Source of the DNA: Neoscytalidium dimidiatum
Taxonomy: Eukaryota > Ascomycota > Dothideomycetes > Botryosphaeriales > Botryosphaeriaceae
Length of the DNA: 64,000 nucleotides
NCBI GenBank assembly: GCA_037367355.1
Contig: CM074704.1
Coordinates: 1,860,001-1,924,000 of the forward strand
Direction of reading: 5' to 3'
Positions within the stretch are counted from its first letter, which is position 1. Each line of letters starts with the position of its first letter. The position numbers and the translations under genes were made by a program. This document shows positions 48,003 to 59,129 of the stretch, piece by piece. The notes beneath the pieces are model-generated. The model was not told where the DNA came from. It did no database searches and saw only the letters and a program-made list of their open reading frames with translations.

Positions 48003-48631
48003 CCCCAGGACGTCCTCGAGGTTACCACCAAGTTCATGCGCGACCCCGTCCGTATCCTCGTCAAGAAGGCCGAACTCACCCTCGAGGGTATCAAGCAGTT
48101 CTACATTGCCGTTGAGAAGGAGGACTGGAAGCTCGACACCCTCTCGGATCTGTACGAGACCGTCACTATCACCCAGGCTGTCATCTTCTGCAACACCCGC
48201 AGAAAGGTCGACTGGCTCACCGACAAGCTCACTGCCCGTGACTTCACCGTCTCGGCTATGCACGGCGACATGGACCAGGCCCAGCGTGACGTCATCATGA
48301 AGGAGTTCCGCTCTGGTTCTTCTCGTGTCCTGATCGCGACTGACCTTCTGGCCCGTGGTATCGATGTTCAGCAGGTTTCCCTGGTCATCAACTATGACCT
48401 GCCCGCCAACCGTGAGAACTACATCCACCGTATCGGTCGCGGTGGCCGTTTCGGTCGTAAGGGTGTTGCCATCAACTTCGTCACCGCCGACGATGTTCGC
48501 ATGATGCGCGAGATCGAGCAGTTCTACAGCACCCAGATTGAGGAGATGCCCATGAACGTTGCTGGTATGTGTTCCTTGCGTGCATTATGCAGGAAAATAC
48601 GCGCTAATGAAGAACCGCAGATCTCATCTAA
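47227..48631 (+). CDS. TIF1: Translation initiation factor eIF4A, DEAD-box RNA helicase
   Basis: Four exons (47227-47260, 47368-47511, 47563-48564, 48621-48631) give 396 residues. All DEAD-box motifs are present: Q motif [68 protein letters not shown], and [11 protein letters not shown]. It is the cytosolic helicase of the eIF4F cap-binding complex. Codon use is strongly biased to C-ending codons (GTC, ATC, CTC, GAG), as in highly expressed fungal genes, and this also leaves a 291-codon antisense frame open. The last exon contributes only 11 bases (the second and third bases of the Asp codon, Leu, Ile, stop). Confidence 0.97.
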
Positions 48632-49013
48632 ACGATTTCTTCATGACTGTAGACTACGATCCCGGATGACGGCGGTTTTGATGATTCCCCTATTTCATTA
48701 AGGCATTCGTCAGAGGGCTCGGTGGTCTTTTACTGCAGCAGCTCGGGAGCTGCTGAAAAAGCTGAGACCTAGGGGCCGGAAGTCTTTGCATCTCGGCGTT
48801 AGTGCTTCGTGTCAAAATGCTTTTCTCAAAACGGGTGCAGTTTAGAAACGGGCGAGTCGTCAGTTGATGAATTTTCTTTCCGTACGACCTGGGCTTTCTT
48901 TACATCATCAGCTTCTGCTTTGTATGTAGGGATCGCTTGTGTATGGTCGTCTTGGCGCGTTTTGTGGATATCTGTCCACGATCAGACGTGCTTGAGATGA
49001 CGGTAATGCTCTC
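48632..49013. other. Intergenic / 3' UTRs
   Basis: About 380 bp after eIF4A, probably its 3' UTR; nothing else seen. Confidence 0.6.
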
Positions 49014-49483
49014 CTATTTCCTTAATAGATGTTTCCAACCTTCAAGCACCGTTTCTGTGATGCGCTCTTCGTCTCTTTGAAATATTCGGGCAGCTATTTG
49101 GGCATTTGCAGAATTAAAGCTGTCCTGGTCCTTGTCCACGAACCCATTCGTCGTGCAGTACCGCTTTGACACGCTAGTAGGGCCCTGTGACGTCTTTTGC
49201 TCGGCCTCGCCTTCACGCAGCGTGCGTGGTTGCTGCAAAGGGTAGGTCGGGCCGTGCCTCCCGTTTGCGCTTGCTTCCCCCCGGAAGCACCCAACTAACA
49301 TTTCCCTCCCACCAAGAACTTGCATATCCACCATTGAGACAGCACGACCGTACACATCTGTCTCGACTCGCAAGCTCACTTTTGGTCGTTCCCATTCCGG
49401 ATGAGCTCGCAGGGTCACTTCTGCTGTCGCCGGAGGTACTATACACACCTTCAATGCCGCACCTCTCTCCCACCTGAAAGTAG
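49014..49483 (-). CDS. Tentative hypothetical protein, 3' exon
   Basis: An open minus-strand frame of about 155 codons with protein-like composition: WERGAALKVCIVPPATAEVT, LRVETDVYGRAVSMVDMQVL, and a helical end (ANAQIAARIFQRDEERITET) closing WKHLLRK. The frame starts without an ATG. A good acceptor (CTACTTTCAG) lies at its 5' end, so it may be the last exon of a gene whose start I could not place. The family is not recognised. It sits convergent to eIF4A. Confidence 0.4.
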
Positions 49484-49510
49484 GTAACCAGCAATTCACT
49501 CAACGAGTTC

Positions 49511-49987
49511 ATGTGGCTTGGAGTTACTCTCATCCGCTGGACGTGCCAGGCCCTCCTGGATCCGATCGAATTATTCCTCGACCTAATTTGGTCTGGAGTC
49601 TGGGTCACCATAGTCTGGGGTCAATTTCTCTGGGCTCGATTCAGCAGGTTTACCTGGTACGCCTTGTGGTACCTCAAGCTACGGATCGATATCGCCAGAC
49701 TTGGACTTATCATTGTGTGGACCAAGCTGAAGTTTCGCATCAATAATTGCATCCAGGCCTGCAAGTGTATATTCCACTTCGTCAAAGCCTTCCTTATTGT
49801 CAGTCTCATCGGCCTCGTAAAACCGGCCTACCTGGGCGACGTTCGAGACGCAATACTTGACTCGTTCCTGGAAGACGCTTCGGCATCGATCGACCTTGTG
49901 TTGGCGGAAACGGCTGAAGTTGGCTCTGCGGCAGATCCGTCCTTGTCCGCCTGCACGTACCTCGAGAACAACGATAAAGCCATATGA
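49511..49987 (+). CDS. Tentative hydrophobic/Trp-rich hypothetical protein
   Basis: ATG-initiated intronless frame of 158 residues. Residues 1-105 are rich in Trp, Leu, Ile and Phe with regular Lys/Arg (LFLDLIWSGVWVTIVWGQFL, ARLGLIIVWTKLKF), suggesting several membrane-associated helices. The last 50 residues are soluble and acidic. I recognise no family. It starts about 27 bp from the 5' end of the minus-strand frame at 49014-49483, so only one of the two may be real unless they share a very tight divergent promoter. Confidence 0.4.
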   Translation: MWLGVTLIRWTCQALLDPIELFLDLIWSGVWVTIVWGQFLWARFSRFTWYALWYLKLRIDIARLGLIIVWTKLKFRINNCIQACKCIFHFVKAFLIVSLIGLVKPAYLGDVRDAILDSFLEDASASIDLVLAETAEVGSAADPSLSACTYLENNDKAI

Positions 49988-50033
49988 TTACTACTGTTGC
50001 TTTCCAGGATAAGTCCTTTCAGAGACCGCCAGC

Positions 50034-51438
50034 ATGGCTTCTTCGTCAGACGAAGGGAGACTTCTCCTCTACATGCAGCAGGTCAAACGCGAAAATAAAG
50101 TCCTACTACGGAAATCCGAGGAAATTGCAGATTCGCTGAGCAAAATCGATTCACTATACGAATCGATGCAAAAACATGAGGTCAAGTTGAAGGATGTTGA
50201 CAGGAAATTCTCCGTTTTGGCAGAGGATGACAGTGCGATGTTGCAGTCGTTCAAGAAGCTGAGCTCAGATAACAGAGTTCGTTTTGAGAAGATTGGGGCA
50301 GAATTGCAGAACTTTTCAGGAAAGACTGCCCATCTCGAGGTCTTTGTGAAGGAACACACCAACAGGTTCGAAAGCAACGTTCCGCTACTGCAAAGCATCC
50401 AGAGGAGGCTCGACCAGCTGGAAGACACTGTACGGACCTTATCAAAGGGCAAGGGGAAGGTGGTGAAGGAACCAGAGCAAAAGAAGACGGACAACATCAT
50501 ACAACAACTAGCTTTCTTGAGGAGCCTGGTGGAACAGCAGGAGAGCAATTCGCAGAAATTGAGAGAAGAGCTAACAGAAGTCAAGCACGGAGCCCAGCAA
50601 TTAGCCAAAACCGTCTCACAGGCAACGGGGTCGGAAAACCAGGGGGCAGGCACTTTCATGCCGCCATCGCCAACTCAAGAGCCTGTTAGATCCGTCAGAC
50701 GAAGGTGAGATGAATAACAGGCACCCAGCAGCTGTTTTCCTTCAAAATACTGACCTATTCAATATTCACAGTAGTATGGTGCAGCACGTGAGATCGCCAA
50801 GAAGACAGACTCTATTTCCTTCTCGAGTATCAAAGAATTCAATCCACCCACCAATATCCTCAATGAGAGGGGCTGAGAATTCAACCCCTGCTTTGGCGTC
50901 AACCACGAAGGCTCTTCAGATGATGCGCTCTCCAAGAAAAGCAGCGGCTACTTCCTCCACCAGGAGTAGACCTACCACACAGCAGTCCACGGTTGCACTG
51001 AGGCGATCCGTGAGATTGAGCGAAAAAAAGAACAGACTTTCTCCGATACAGCCAGACGCTTCCTTACATACCGCTACCCAAAGAATATCTAAACGCACAT
51101 CTAAAAAGATTCCTACCACAGTTCAGATGAACCAATCGTACCCACGTATCCAGGCGGCGCAGTTGTCACCTGATCCTATCAAGGCGATGGAAGATCACCA
51201 GGGAGTGCAAGATGGACCCTCTTTTAGAACGCCAAGTAGACAGCGCAATGCCGGAACACGGACCTTCGGACTTCAGGAAGTTAAACAGCAGAACATGGAA
51301 CAGCGGAACAACAAACCTGAGAGTTCAGCCGAGCACATGACTCCGCGGAATCACGCTACGGCCCCAAATGCTCCCCTTCGCAGGAGGAAGAAGCGTGAGC
51401 TACCACCCAGGAAGCCGTTGCCGCCTTACGAGGATTGA
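50034..51438 (+). CDS. Coiled-coil protein with basic Ser/Arg-rich C-terminus, function unknown
   Basis: Two exons (50034-50704, 50772-51438) joined in phase give 445 residues. Residues about 5-205 are an almost continuous coiled coil with heptad leucines (YMQQVKRENKVLLRKSEEIA, LLQSIQRRLDQLEDTVRTLS, LREELTEVKHGAQQLAKTVS). The second half is disordered and basic with repeated SP/TP and RS motifs (VRSPRRQTLFP, RSPRKAAA, RRSVRLSEKK), as in proteins regulated by cyclin-dependent kinases, and it ends RRRKKRELPPRKPLPPYED. The layout recalls spindle, kinetochore or meiotic-axis proteins such as Mer2-like factors, but there is no specific motif, so that is only a suggestion. The coding call is strong. 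Confidence 0.8.
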
Positions 51439-51519
51439 GTGTGCAAGTATGCAAGAGAAGATATGAATATGGACACTTTGGAGGAGCTTTATTTTATCCT
51501 TTTGACGGTGTTCCGGATT

Positions 51520-52582
51520 TTACGTCTCCTTGAATTCGTAAAGGCCTTCCCGATCCTTAACATCTACTTCTAAACGCGCAAGCTCCTTGTCACCAAACTT
51601 GAGCGCAGCTTTCATGATGTCGCCTGTTGTGACCGGCCCAACACCCTTAGGGGTTCCGGTAAGCACAATGTCTCCTTTCTCCAGCTTCATGACCCTGCTG
51701 ATATCCGAAAGGATGCGTGGGATGCGGAAAAGCATCAGATCGGTATTATCAGATTGCGTCACCTTGTCATTCACACTGAGACTCAGGTGCGCTTTGTGCG
51801 GGTCGGGAACGGCGGATTTGGCGACAGGGCCAGCGATCGGGAGGAAGGTATCAAAACCCTTTGCTATGGACCACGGAAGACCCTTCTTCTTTGCTTCATC
51901 CTGCACGTTGCGGGCAGTCATGTCGATGGCGAGAAGGTATGCTTTAATCCACGATTACGCGCACGGTCAGCATGGTTTCTACGGTAGAGAGCTTTTCCCC
52001 ACGAGGACGGTTCGTTGCTCAGGAACGAGGTGGAACCATGAACAAATGGCAGGATTTAGCTTGACAGCCAATATGAGAATCTCCCATCTTACATTCGATA
52101 GAGTCCAGAGCGCCTTGCTCGTCCTCGGGATGCAGGTCCCGCAACGTCTTGCCCAAGACCAGCCCGAGCTCGACCTCGTAGTGCATGGTGACGCCGCGGG
52201 GCCGCAGGACGGGGCCCTCGCCGGGCAGGAGGATGGATGAGGGCGGCTTCAGGAAGAAGAAGGGCTGCTTGGGCCGCTGGTTGTTGAGCTCTTTGATGTG
52301 GTCGCTGCGGGCCGCCGTTTGTGCGTGAGCGGATTGCGGGTGAAGTCTGCGGGCGGGGGTCGCGGGGTTCCGTACGCGTAGTTCCGGCCGATGCACATGA
52401 CCTGTTGGTGGAGAAGCGTGTCAGCGGCAGCTCTGAAGGTTGCTATAGAGGGTGCGGGAGGGCTCAATGGCTGTGCGCGTGCCGGCGCTGTTGCTCGGAC
52501 TTGCGGTGGCGCTGCAGTGGGGATTGGGACTGGGCGGACGCACCTTGCGGCAATTGTTCCTGATGGCGTTGAGGGTCGCCAT
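51520..52582 (-). CDS. Fumarylacetoacetate hydrolase family protein (FAHD1-like acylpyruvase)
   Basis: Four exons (52582-52544, 52401-52376, 52304-52093, 51941-51520) give 232 residues. The short exon 2 reads VMCIGRNYA and splices to DHIKELNNQRPKQPFFFLKP, the N-terminal hallmark of FAHD1. Then come MHYEVELGLVLGK (metal-binding Glu pair), IDMTARNVQDEAKKKGLPW, AKGFDTFLPI and GDIVLTGTPKGVGPV (active-site loop). Relatives hydrolyse acylpyruvates or decarboxylate oxaloacetate, usually in mitochondria; no clear presequence is seen here. The length matches the family. The acceptor of exon 4 (TTAAAG) is the only weak junction. A GC-rich intron of about 70 bp keeps a false frame open through exon 2. 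Confidence 0.9.
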
Positions 52583-53320
52583 TGTGTGGGAGGGGGGAAT
52601 TTGGAAAAAGATGTTCTGGAAGAGGGGAATTGAGGATTGCGATGGTGAGGGAGGTAACTCGTGAAGTAGGAGCTTGGAGAAGGGCCTCGGGGATTGCCCG
52701 TCGCCGCGTTCGGCGTCTGGCCGATATCCCCGCGACTGGTGCTCGGCGCGTGGGCTGCGCGGGCCGGGACGTCGGCAGGTAGGTGGAGGGCGGGCGCACG
52801 GGCCAGGCGGAGGGTGGGTTTCTTGTGGAGGACGCAGCGGACTTCGTCATTTCAACTAAGGAGGAGGCCGGATTATTGACTTCATTTTCTCTGCGCTGTG
52901 CCGATACTGCAAGTGTTGCGATGACCGGAACATATCATGGGCACTTTGGGCTCCTATGCTGTCCTGCTGGAACCAATCTCGTATAGCCACGCCTTCGTTC
53001 TGACTAGCATGTGCAATATCTCCCACAGTCTCTTTCTCTGCCTTGCAGCTTTTCATATGTACGTCCAATCATCCGTACGCGGAATGCGGTATCATGCATG
53101 AAGACAGCCTTGGGCGCAGCCTTGCCACGAAATTGGTAGACCAATCACATACAACAAGCTCAGCCTCGTCAGAAGCGCTGGTAGCTGGCGTGTTTCCCGC
53201 GCCTTCTCCGCATCTTAATCCTTTCCTTTCACAGATTCCAGCCTTACTCTTCTTCATTTCGCATTTCCGGTCAATGCTCTCTACTACCTTCTTCTCCAGG
53301 AGCCCCATCGGGATTTCGAT
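52583..53320. other. Intergenic, divergent promoter region
   Basis: About 740 bp between the divergent FAHD1 and ankyrin/STAND genes. No supported gene; overlapping GC-rich ORFs near 52.6-52.9 kb are shadows. Confidence 0.55.
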
Positions 53321-55568
53321 ATGGCTGAGACTGTTGGTCTCGTAGCAAGCGTGGCCACGCTTGCGGAGGTAGCGCTCAAGCTGGGAAAGCTGTTCAGCAG
53401 GCTACGAGATGCACCCGACGAGATACTCGCGCTCTCAAACGAGATCACAGAACTCCGATTCCTTTTCACAGAGATCGAACAAGTCGTCCAAGATGAACCC
53501 GAGTCTCTGGGCAGATTCGCAAAGACGCTCGATACCACCGACCAGAGGATCAGCACCGTACTTGCCTTTCTACAGAAGTTTGAGACTACCAACACCACCA
53601 TGATAGATCGAGTCGTGTGGCTTCGGTACAAAAGCAAGATCGGAAGGCTACAGGCAGAACTGCGAGAATCACGCCTTCAGCTGAATGCTCTTTTAAGCGT
53701 TGATGTGCTGTCAGTAGAGCCCAGACACTCTTCTCCTTATCGGTGCTCATTTCAAGCCGCTACAGGTCAACTGCCCGCAGAGCCGAACACACCATGGACC
53801 AAGTACAGCTCGCATTTTCCACTTATTCTCGAAGCGCGCTTCATACCCATGACATCTTGATGTCCGTGTCGCGGAAGCTCGATTCCATTGAGCAAGGGAA
53901 CATCCAGATGCGACATGCACTTACCGCTATTCTTCCACCACAAGCGGAACCCCAGCCTGCCCATGCCACTTATGCCAGCATGACTATCCAAAAGAACATG
54001 GACATCAGTCAGCGTTCGCGTTGCGGCTGCAAATGCCACACGAAAAGAAAGGCTCGAGGCCTCGATCACCAGTTCTTCGGCTCGCTCTTACTGGGTTACT
54101 GCGGAATACCATTTATGGCTCCGAAGTGTTCGGAAAATGACTGTCCGACCACTTGCAAAGCAAGGGGAATCGACGTTAATCTCACTTATCGCTTTCCAAC
54201 TTGGATGCTCTCGAAAGTGCTTCAGCTAGCTTATAAATCGTCGTCACTCTCTGGGCCAACTTTTTGCCTGAAAGTCCGGAACACAGTCAGGCGAGATTCC
54301 GATATTATCTTTTACGCCAGATACGGATGTATAGATGGATTAAAGTCAGTCCTCTCTTCAGGGACAGCCCGCCTGGATGATTCGGACGATAATGGAGACA
54401 CTGCACTTCATGTGAGTTCCCTCAGCCGCCCTTCCGGTATATGGCCTGGAGAATACGGCCTATTTTGCATGGTTCATTACTCTAAACAACTAGTGGGCAT
54501 GTTCTTATGATCAATATGAAACGGTCGAATGGTTATTGAAGATCGGCGCCGATCCCTCGCTCGAGGACGGAACCGGGGCGTGAGTCTGCATTCCCATTTC
54601 TCGTCCGCCACTAATGGAACAAACGCTAGCTCTCCTCTGACGGAAGTAGGAAGAACGAGTCTCTATTGCCGCCTAAATGGTATAGCCCGAAAGCCTACAG
54701 TCGACATTATGCTTCCCAACCTTTCCGTACTGGATGATGAGTGGGAACTGCCTGAAATTCACAGAGCTGTTTTCCGGATGACCAAGTCATCGTTATCAGA
54801 GACTGTCATGAACAATCTCTCGGATATCAATGCTACAGACGCGCAGGGGCGGAGCGCAGTGTGGTGGGCAGCATGGTTGGATCAAGCAGATGATCTTCGA
54901 ACGTTGCTCGAAAGTGGAGCGGATCCAAACATCGATAGCGCCTTGGATGGACGAAGTCCTCTCCATGCTGGCGGATCGCATCTTGTGATAGAGATCCTTT
55001 TCGAATACGGCGCAGACGTCCACGCAATGGATTATCGCAAGAATAATGTTATCCACAATTGGGTTGAGTATTACATGAAATCGGAAGATGCCAAATACGA
55101 GCGGAACCGCGAACTCGTTCAGTCTTGCATAGACCGAGGCGTTCTCCTCGACACACGTAACTCTCAAGGAGACACGGCTGTGGCGAACAGCGTCTACTAC
55201 AATCGTCATTCTTTTCTCAAGCTGCTCATAGAATGCGGCGCGGACTGCACAATCAAAAACAACTGCAACGAAAGCGTGCTGCATATCGCCGCGTGGTGTG
55301 GAGACGTGCGAACAATGGAGATTCTCGCCGCTCATGGGCTTCCAGGCATCGATCTTCAAGCGCGCAGTACAGACTATGGGGAGACAGCCCTCGAGATCTT
55401 CGAGACCCTTAAGGGAGCGAAGACAGAAGACCAGATCCGGGCTTTCTACCGTTTATGGCGCAATGTCTCTTTGAAGGCCAGAGGGGTCGACGTACCGATT
55501 GAGGAGTTGGACGTTGGTTTCCGTTCGGCGGACGGGATCGGAGATGACTACGAGGAAGAAGATGACGG

Positions 55569-55641
<73 letters not shown>

Positions 55642-55677
55642 GACGAAGACGTCTTCGTTGATGCGCCAGATTTCTGA
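53321..55677 (+). CDS. STAND-like protein: fungal N-terminal helical domain, ankyrin repeats, poly-Asp tail
   Basis: The N-terminus (MAETVGLVASVATLAEVALK ... LRDAPDEILALSNEITELRF) is the helical domain found at the start of fungal STAND/NLR-type proteins. The middle has a Cys pair (RCGCKC) and then ankyrin-like repeats: DNGDTALHWACSYDQYETVE, LLKIGADPSLEDGTGASPL, LRTLLESGADPNIDSALDGR, LIECGADCTIKNNCNESVLH. Exons from 54411 on are firm (exon ends/starts 54411/54494, 54579/54630). The first junction near 53.70-53.81 kb is uncertain: three donors are phase-compatible and the only compatible acceptor I find is at 53808. No NB-ARC/NACHT P-loop is visible. The gene ends in 23 Asp encoded by GAT repeats, then EDEDVFVDAPDF. 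A role in non-self recognition is inference. Confidence 0.8.
55570..55638 (+). repeat. (GAT)23 microsatellite encoding poly-Asp
   Basis: Perfect tract of 23 GAT codons, in frame near the C-terminus of the ankyrin protein. Length changes would alter the acidic tail without a frameshift. Confidence 0.95.
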
Positions 55678-57392
55678 GAGCAGCGACTGGGAAAATTGTC
55701 ATGAATCGAGTCTTTCCCTATGCCACGGTCAACCGTCTCTTGGCTCTTGTTCTTTTTAGCCCCTAATGTATCTCTCCAACAACCAGATTGCCAGATAATG
55801 CCCAATGATGAGCCAAGGAACGGTGTCTGGAGAGCATTCCTCTGCCATGATTGGCCACATAACATGGCTCCATCCATGCAGTAGATGTATCGTTAGGAGC
55901 AAGCCCCTCATATGCCTTCGCTTATGTATAGTTGAAGCAGTAGCCTAGAAGTAATCTTCAAAGGAGGAGGGTTATCCTATGACTTTGTAAGGAGATCAAT
56001 TTATTGCAATGGTACTGTCCGTCTGCCCCGATCGCAACGCTCACGAGAAGCACTTCTCAAACGCGTGGAGCGAGGCTCAGATGTCCGCTCCGCGAACCGG
56101 AGCAAATACACCATTTCCCCCAACTTTGACGGAACCCAAATTACGGCGAGCCGGAAGAGCACCACCGCGGCAGAATCCGAGACTTGAGTCGCGCACAGGC
56201 TGCATGACGCGCTCCGGGAGATGCGCACGCCTCCCGGGGATACATGCTTATTTCGAAAGCCACCAAAAAGTGCCGCTAGTTCAACCTTTTTCGGGTCATG
56301 TATGAAAGCACGGCGCGGGCTCCATGACCGACAATCTTCGCAGGGGAATATGTCCTACCACACATACGCAAGTGCCTGCAGGGGGTGGATCGCGTACATC
56401 GAAAATCTTTGGCGCACACGGGACTTCGGGTATCGATGGTTTTGGTGCTTGCACACGAGACATCGCATGGACACCAATGATGATCAAGTCATTTGAAGGC
56501 ATCTGCGAGGCACGAGACACAAGGCAATGCCCAAGGTTCCGAGCGTTCGTGGCGGGTCTGCTCGTAAAGGGTGAGAGGGGATTGGTGTGGGGGATCGAGC
56601 AATCGGGTAGCGAGGACAACGCTCCGGCAGAGAAGGACGGCAACAAGAAAGAAGAGGAGATTCAGGGATACGACGACTAGTTGGATCATGATGACGAAGA
56701 CGAGTAAGAAGAGCGGGGAGATGATGACGACGTGTTGGCCTACGCACCCCCCGCCTTTGTCATTCTTCCTGACTCTTCTGAACATGAGCGGACCGTAAGA
56801 ACAGGCGGTCCAGATCTCAGGGCCCGGATCTCGGATTCCGGAGCTTTCACGAAGGTCCGATGGGTCAGAGTCGATTTGGCGCTTGCACCTACGTCTGCAA
56901 TATTCGTGCGGATTTTGCGCCTCAAAGTGGAGTGCAGGGAAGACCGCGGCGGCTTATTGAGGGGAGGTGCGGGAGGGAAGTTTACCTACACGGGAGGCGG
57001 CGCCGCAAGGGCCAAGGGCCTTCCGGAACCGAAGAGCCGCAACGCGTAATTCACGTGAGACCCACAGCAGCTTGGACGACGTCCGAGACACGGCGCAACA
57101 TCCAGATTACCTAGAGCTTTTCTTCTTTTCTTTTCTTTTCTTTCTTTCTTTCTTTCTTATTTTTCTTTCTAAATCTGTCGAAAAACACGTCCGACGAGTA
57201 TGGCATCACAAATAGGTCCTGTACGGTATGGCTGCGTTTACTGGCGCCACTAATGCTCATATACCATACTTCGGGAAGTGCACGCATGTGGGTTGGTCAC
57301 TGTAGCAGTAAACGCGAGACCGATTGTAAACGAGAGACTAGCAATTAACAAGGAAGAGATAGCAGCGGCATGGCAATTTCCGCCTTTACCAA
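55678..57392. other. Intergenic, convergent; no supported gene
   Basis: About 1.7 kb between the convergent ankyrin and questin-oxidase-like genes. Several ORFs of 60-118 codons overlap on both strands (56.0-57.1 kb). The longest plausible one, 56324-56680 (+), ends in an acidic EEEIQGYDD but matches nothing I know. A pyrimidine tract lies at 57117-57175. Confidence 0.5.
57117..57175 (+). repeat. (TTTC)n pyrimidine tract
   Basis: Run of TTTTC and then TTTC units over almost 60 bp between convergent genes, similar in kind to the tract at 9043-9090. Confidence 0.88.
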
Positions 57393-58939
57393 TCACAACT
57401 TCGACGCCCCATCCCTCAGCGGGATGTCCGCCCAACCCTGCTCAAAGCCCCCGCCCCGCACCCAGATCGGGGACCCGGTCTCGACGGAATCCATGACGAG
57501 AGCGCCGGCCTTCAGCCAGTCCGCGGGCGTCTTGAGGCCGAACTCGGCCCTGTCCTCCTTCTCGCACGCCTTCCACGCGTTCAGAATGGCCCGGATCATC
57601 TTCGCCACGTGCCCGCTGTCCTCGTTGTGGATGTACCGGTTGGTGCGCGCGATGAGCTCTTCCCACCCATCGCCCGGGTTCTTGGGGGCGTAGTTGATCA
57701 CCTCGTCCGCGAGGAGTCGCGGCGCCCCGCGCGACGCGTAGTTGGCGAGGTCCCAGCGGCCCTTCCACTCAAGGAGGCGGACGCGCGCCTCGGGCGAGAG
57801 CCACGGGTTGGTGAGGAAGTCGGTGAAGTGGACCGAGAGCGTGGTCGAGTGCACGTAGAAGAATTCGAGCTTGGGGATGTGCGGAGGGCGCTGGGCGGCG
57901 ACGTTGTAGAAAACTACAAAATCACAGATAAGTCAGCCTTTTCCTTTTTTTTTTTTTTTTTGCCGTACAGCTTGGAGTGAGCTTTTAGGGGCGGGGAAAG
58001 TCGACATTCGACGCAGGGTGGGACAGGGCCGGGCGAAGATGCGCTTTACCGGATGCGTCGAGGTTCTCCGCCGTCTTCTTGACCAGCTCGTCGCTTCTGA
58101 CCGTCCACTTCGACAGGATCGGGAGCAGCGAGTCCGCCCCGAGACGCGCGATCGCGTACTTCAGCCCGTTGTCGCGGTACTCGAACCTCGCCAGTTCTGG
58201 CTTCCGCTCGATGATCTCGCGCGTCTCCTCGAACAGCGCGAGCAGCGGGACGTCCTTCTCGCCAGCCCGCTTCCTGGCCTCTCCCGCCTTCTCCGCGGCG
58301 ACGAAAAAGTCGACCGGCCAGTCCTCATGCACTGCCGTCATCGCCAGCGCCTCGGCCACGAGGGCCGGCTGCCTGAATTCGATTCCGTAGCCGAGGTGGA
58401 TTATCGGGTGCGCGAACCCCGCCCAGAGGCGCCCGAGCAGGTCGTTGGCGCGGTCATCGCCCGCAAAGACATATTCCTGTAGCACCGCAGCGACGCCTTT
58501 CGCCTCTACTTCGGCGGTGAAGTACGCGAGGTAGTTGGTGAACTGGGTGTAGTCGCCAAGGTACTTGGAGAAGCCGACCGGGGTGCGGAGCTCTTCGATG
58601 ATCGACTGGACAGGTGGGAAGGCGATGCGCTGGGATGGTACGTCCGCGTCGTAGGCGGCTTGGATTTGGTCGGGCGAGGCGCCAAGGGCGTAGAGGCTAA
58701 GGATGTGGTGGACTATGTGGTTCTAAGAGGGAGCAGATCAGTGAGGGGTACGGTGGCGCTGGGAGCGTGTGTAAGATAGCACTTACATGGTGTCCCTGGT
58801 CGTTGATGTAGATGTCGTACTTCTTATGATTGTCGTTCAACACCTCCGACGCCTTCTTGGCCGAGTCGAGTCGTAGTGGCGTAATGGCGAACGCCAACTT
58901 CTCATTACCAGTGAGAGCGATCGTAGACGCGGTAGCCAT
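57393..58939 (-). CDS. Questin oxidase-like protein (DUF4243 family)
   Basis: Three exons (58939-58787, 58722-58050, 57913-57393) give 448 residues, the normal size. Landmarks: YDIYINDQGHHNHIVHHILS, LGASPDQIQAAYD, YTQFTNYLAYF, FAHPIIHLGYGIEF (conserved His cluster), ALAMTAVHEDW, and the C-terminal HIPKLEFFYVHSTTLSVHF with further His residues. Members catalyse Baeyer-Villiger-like ring cleavage of anthraquinones such as questin, or act in related fungal polyketide and indole pathways. They probably use the His clusters rather than a flavin, since no Rossmann motif is seen. The second intron is 136 bp and contains a poly-A run. The true substrate is unknown. The gene heads a loose group with an SDR and an MFS gene. 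Confidence 0.9.
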
Positions 58940-59117
58940 TTTCACTACTAGTCGTCCGATTGGAAATCGAAGCTTCGAATATGGCTAACACGCAGGGGTG
59001 AGTAGTATAATGCAAGATAAGGATTGAGCAACGGACCTTGAGAATTGTATGAAGATGATCTTCTGAGTAGTTCTCGATCTGCACAGTGGTAGAACAGCTA
59101 CCCAACAGAATACATCC

Positions 59118-59129
59118 ATATTTATACAC
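59118..59129 (-). promoter_or_regulatory. TATA box upstream of questin-oxidase-like gene
   Basis: GTGTATAAATAT on the minus strand, about 180 bp before the ATG at 58939. The same 12 bases occur upstream of the divergent SDR gene. Confidence 0.45.

Noticed and set aside
47553..48428. 291-codon antisense ORF over eIF4A
   Set aside because: It mirrors strongly biased codons of a perfect eIF4A gene and resembles no protein; a compositional shadow.
56009..56680. ORFs of 98-118 codons between the ankyrin and questin-oxidase-like genes
   Set aside because: Several frames on both strands are open at once and none has a recognisable domain.
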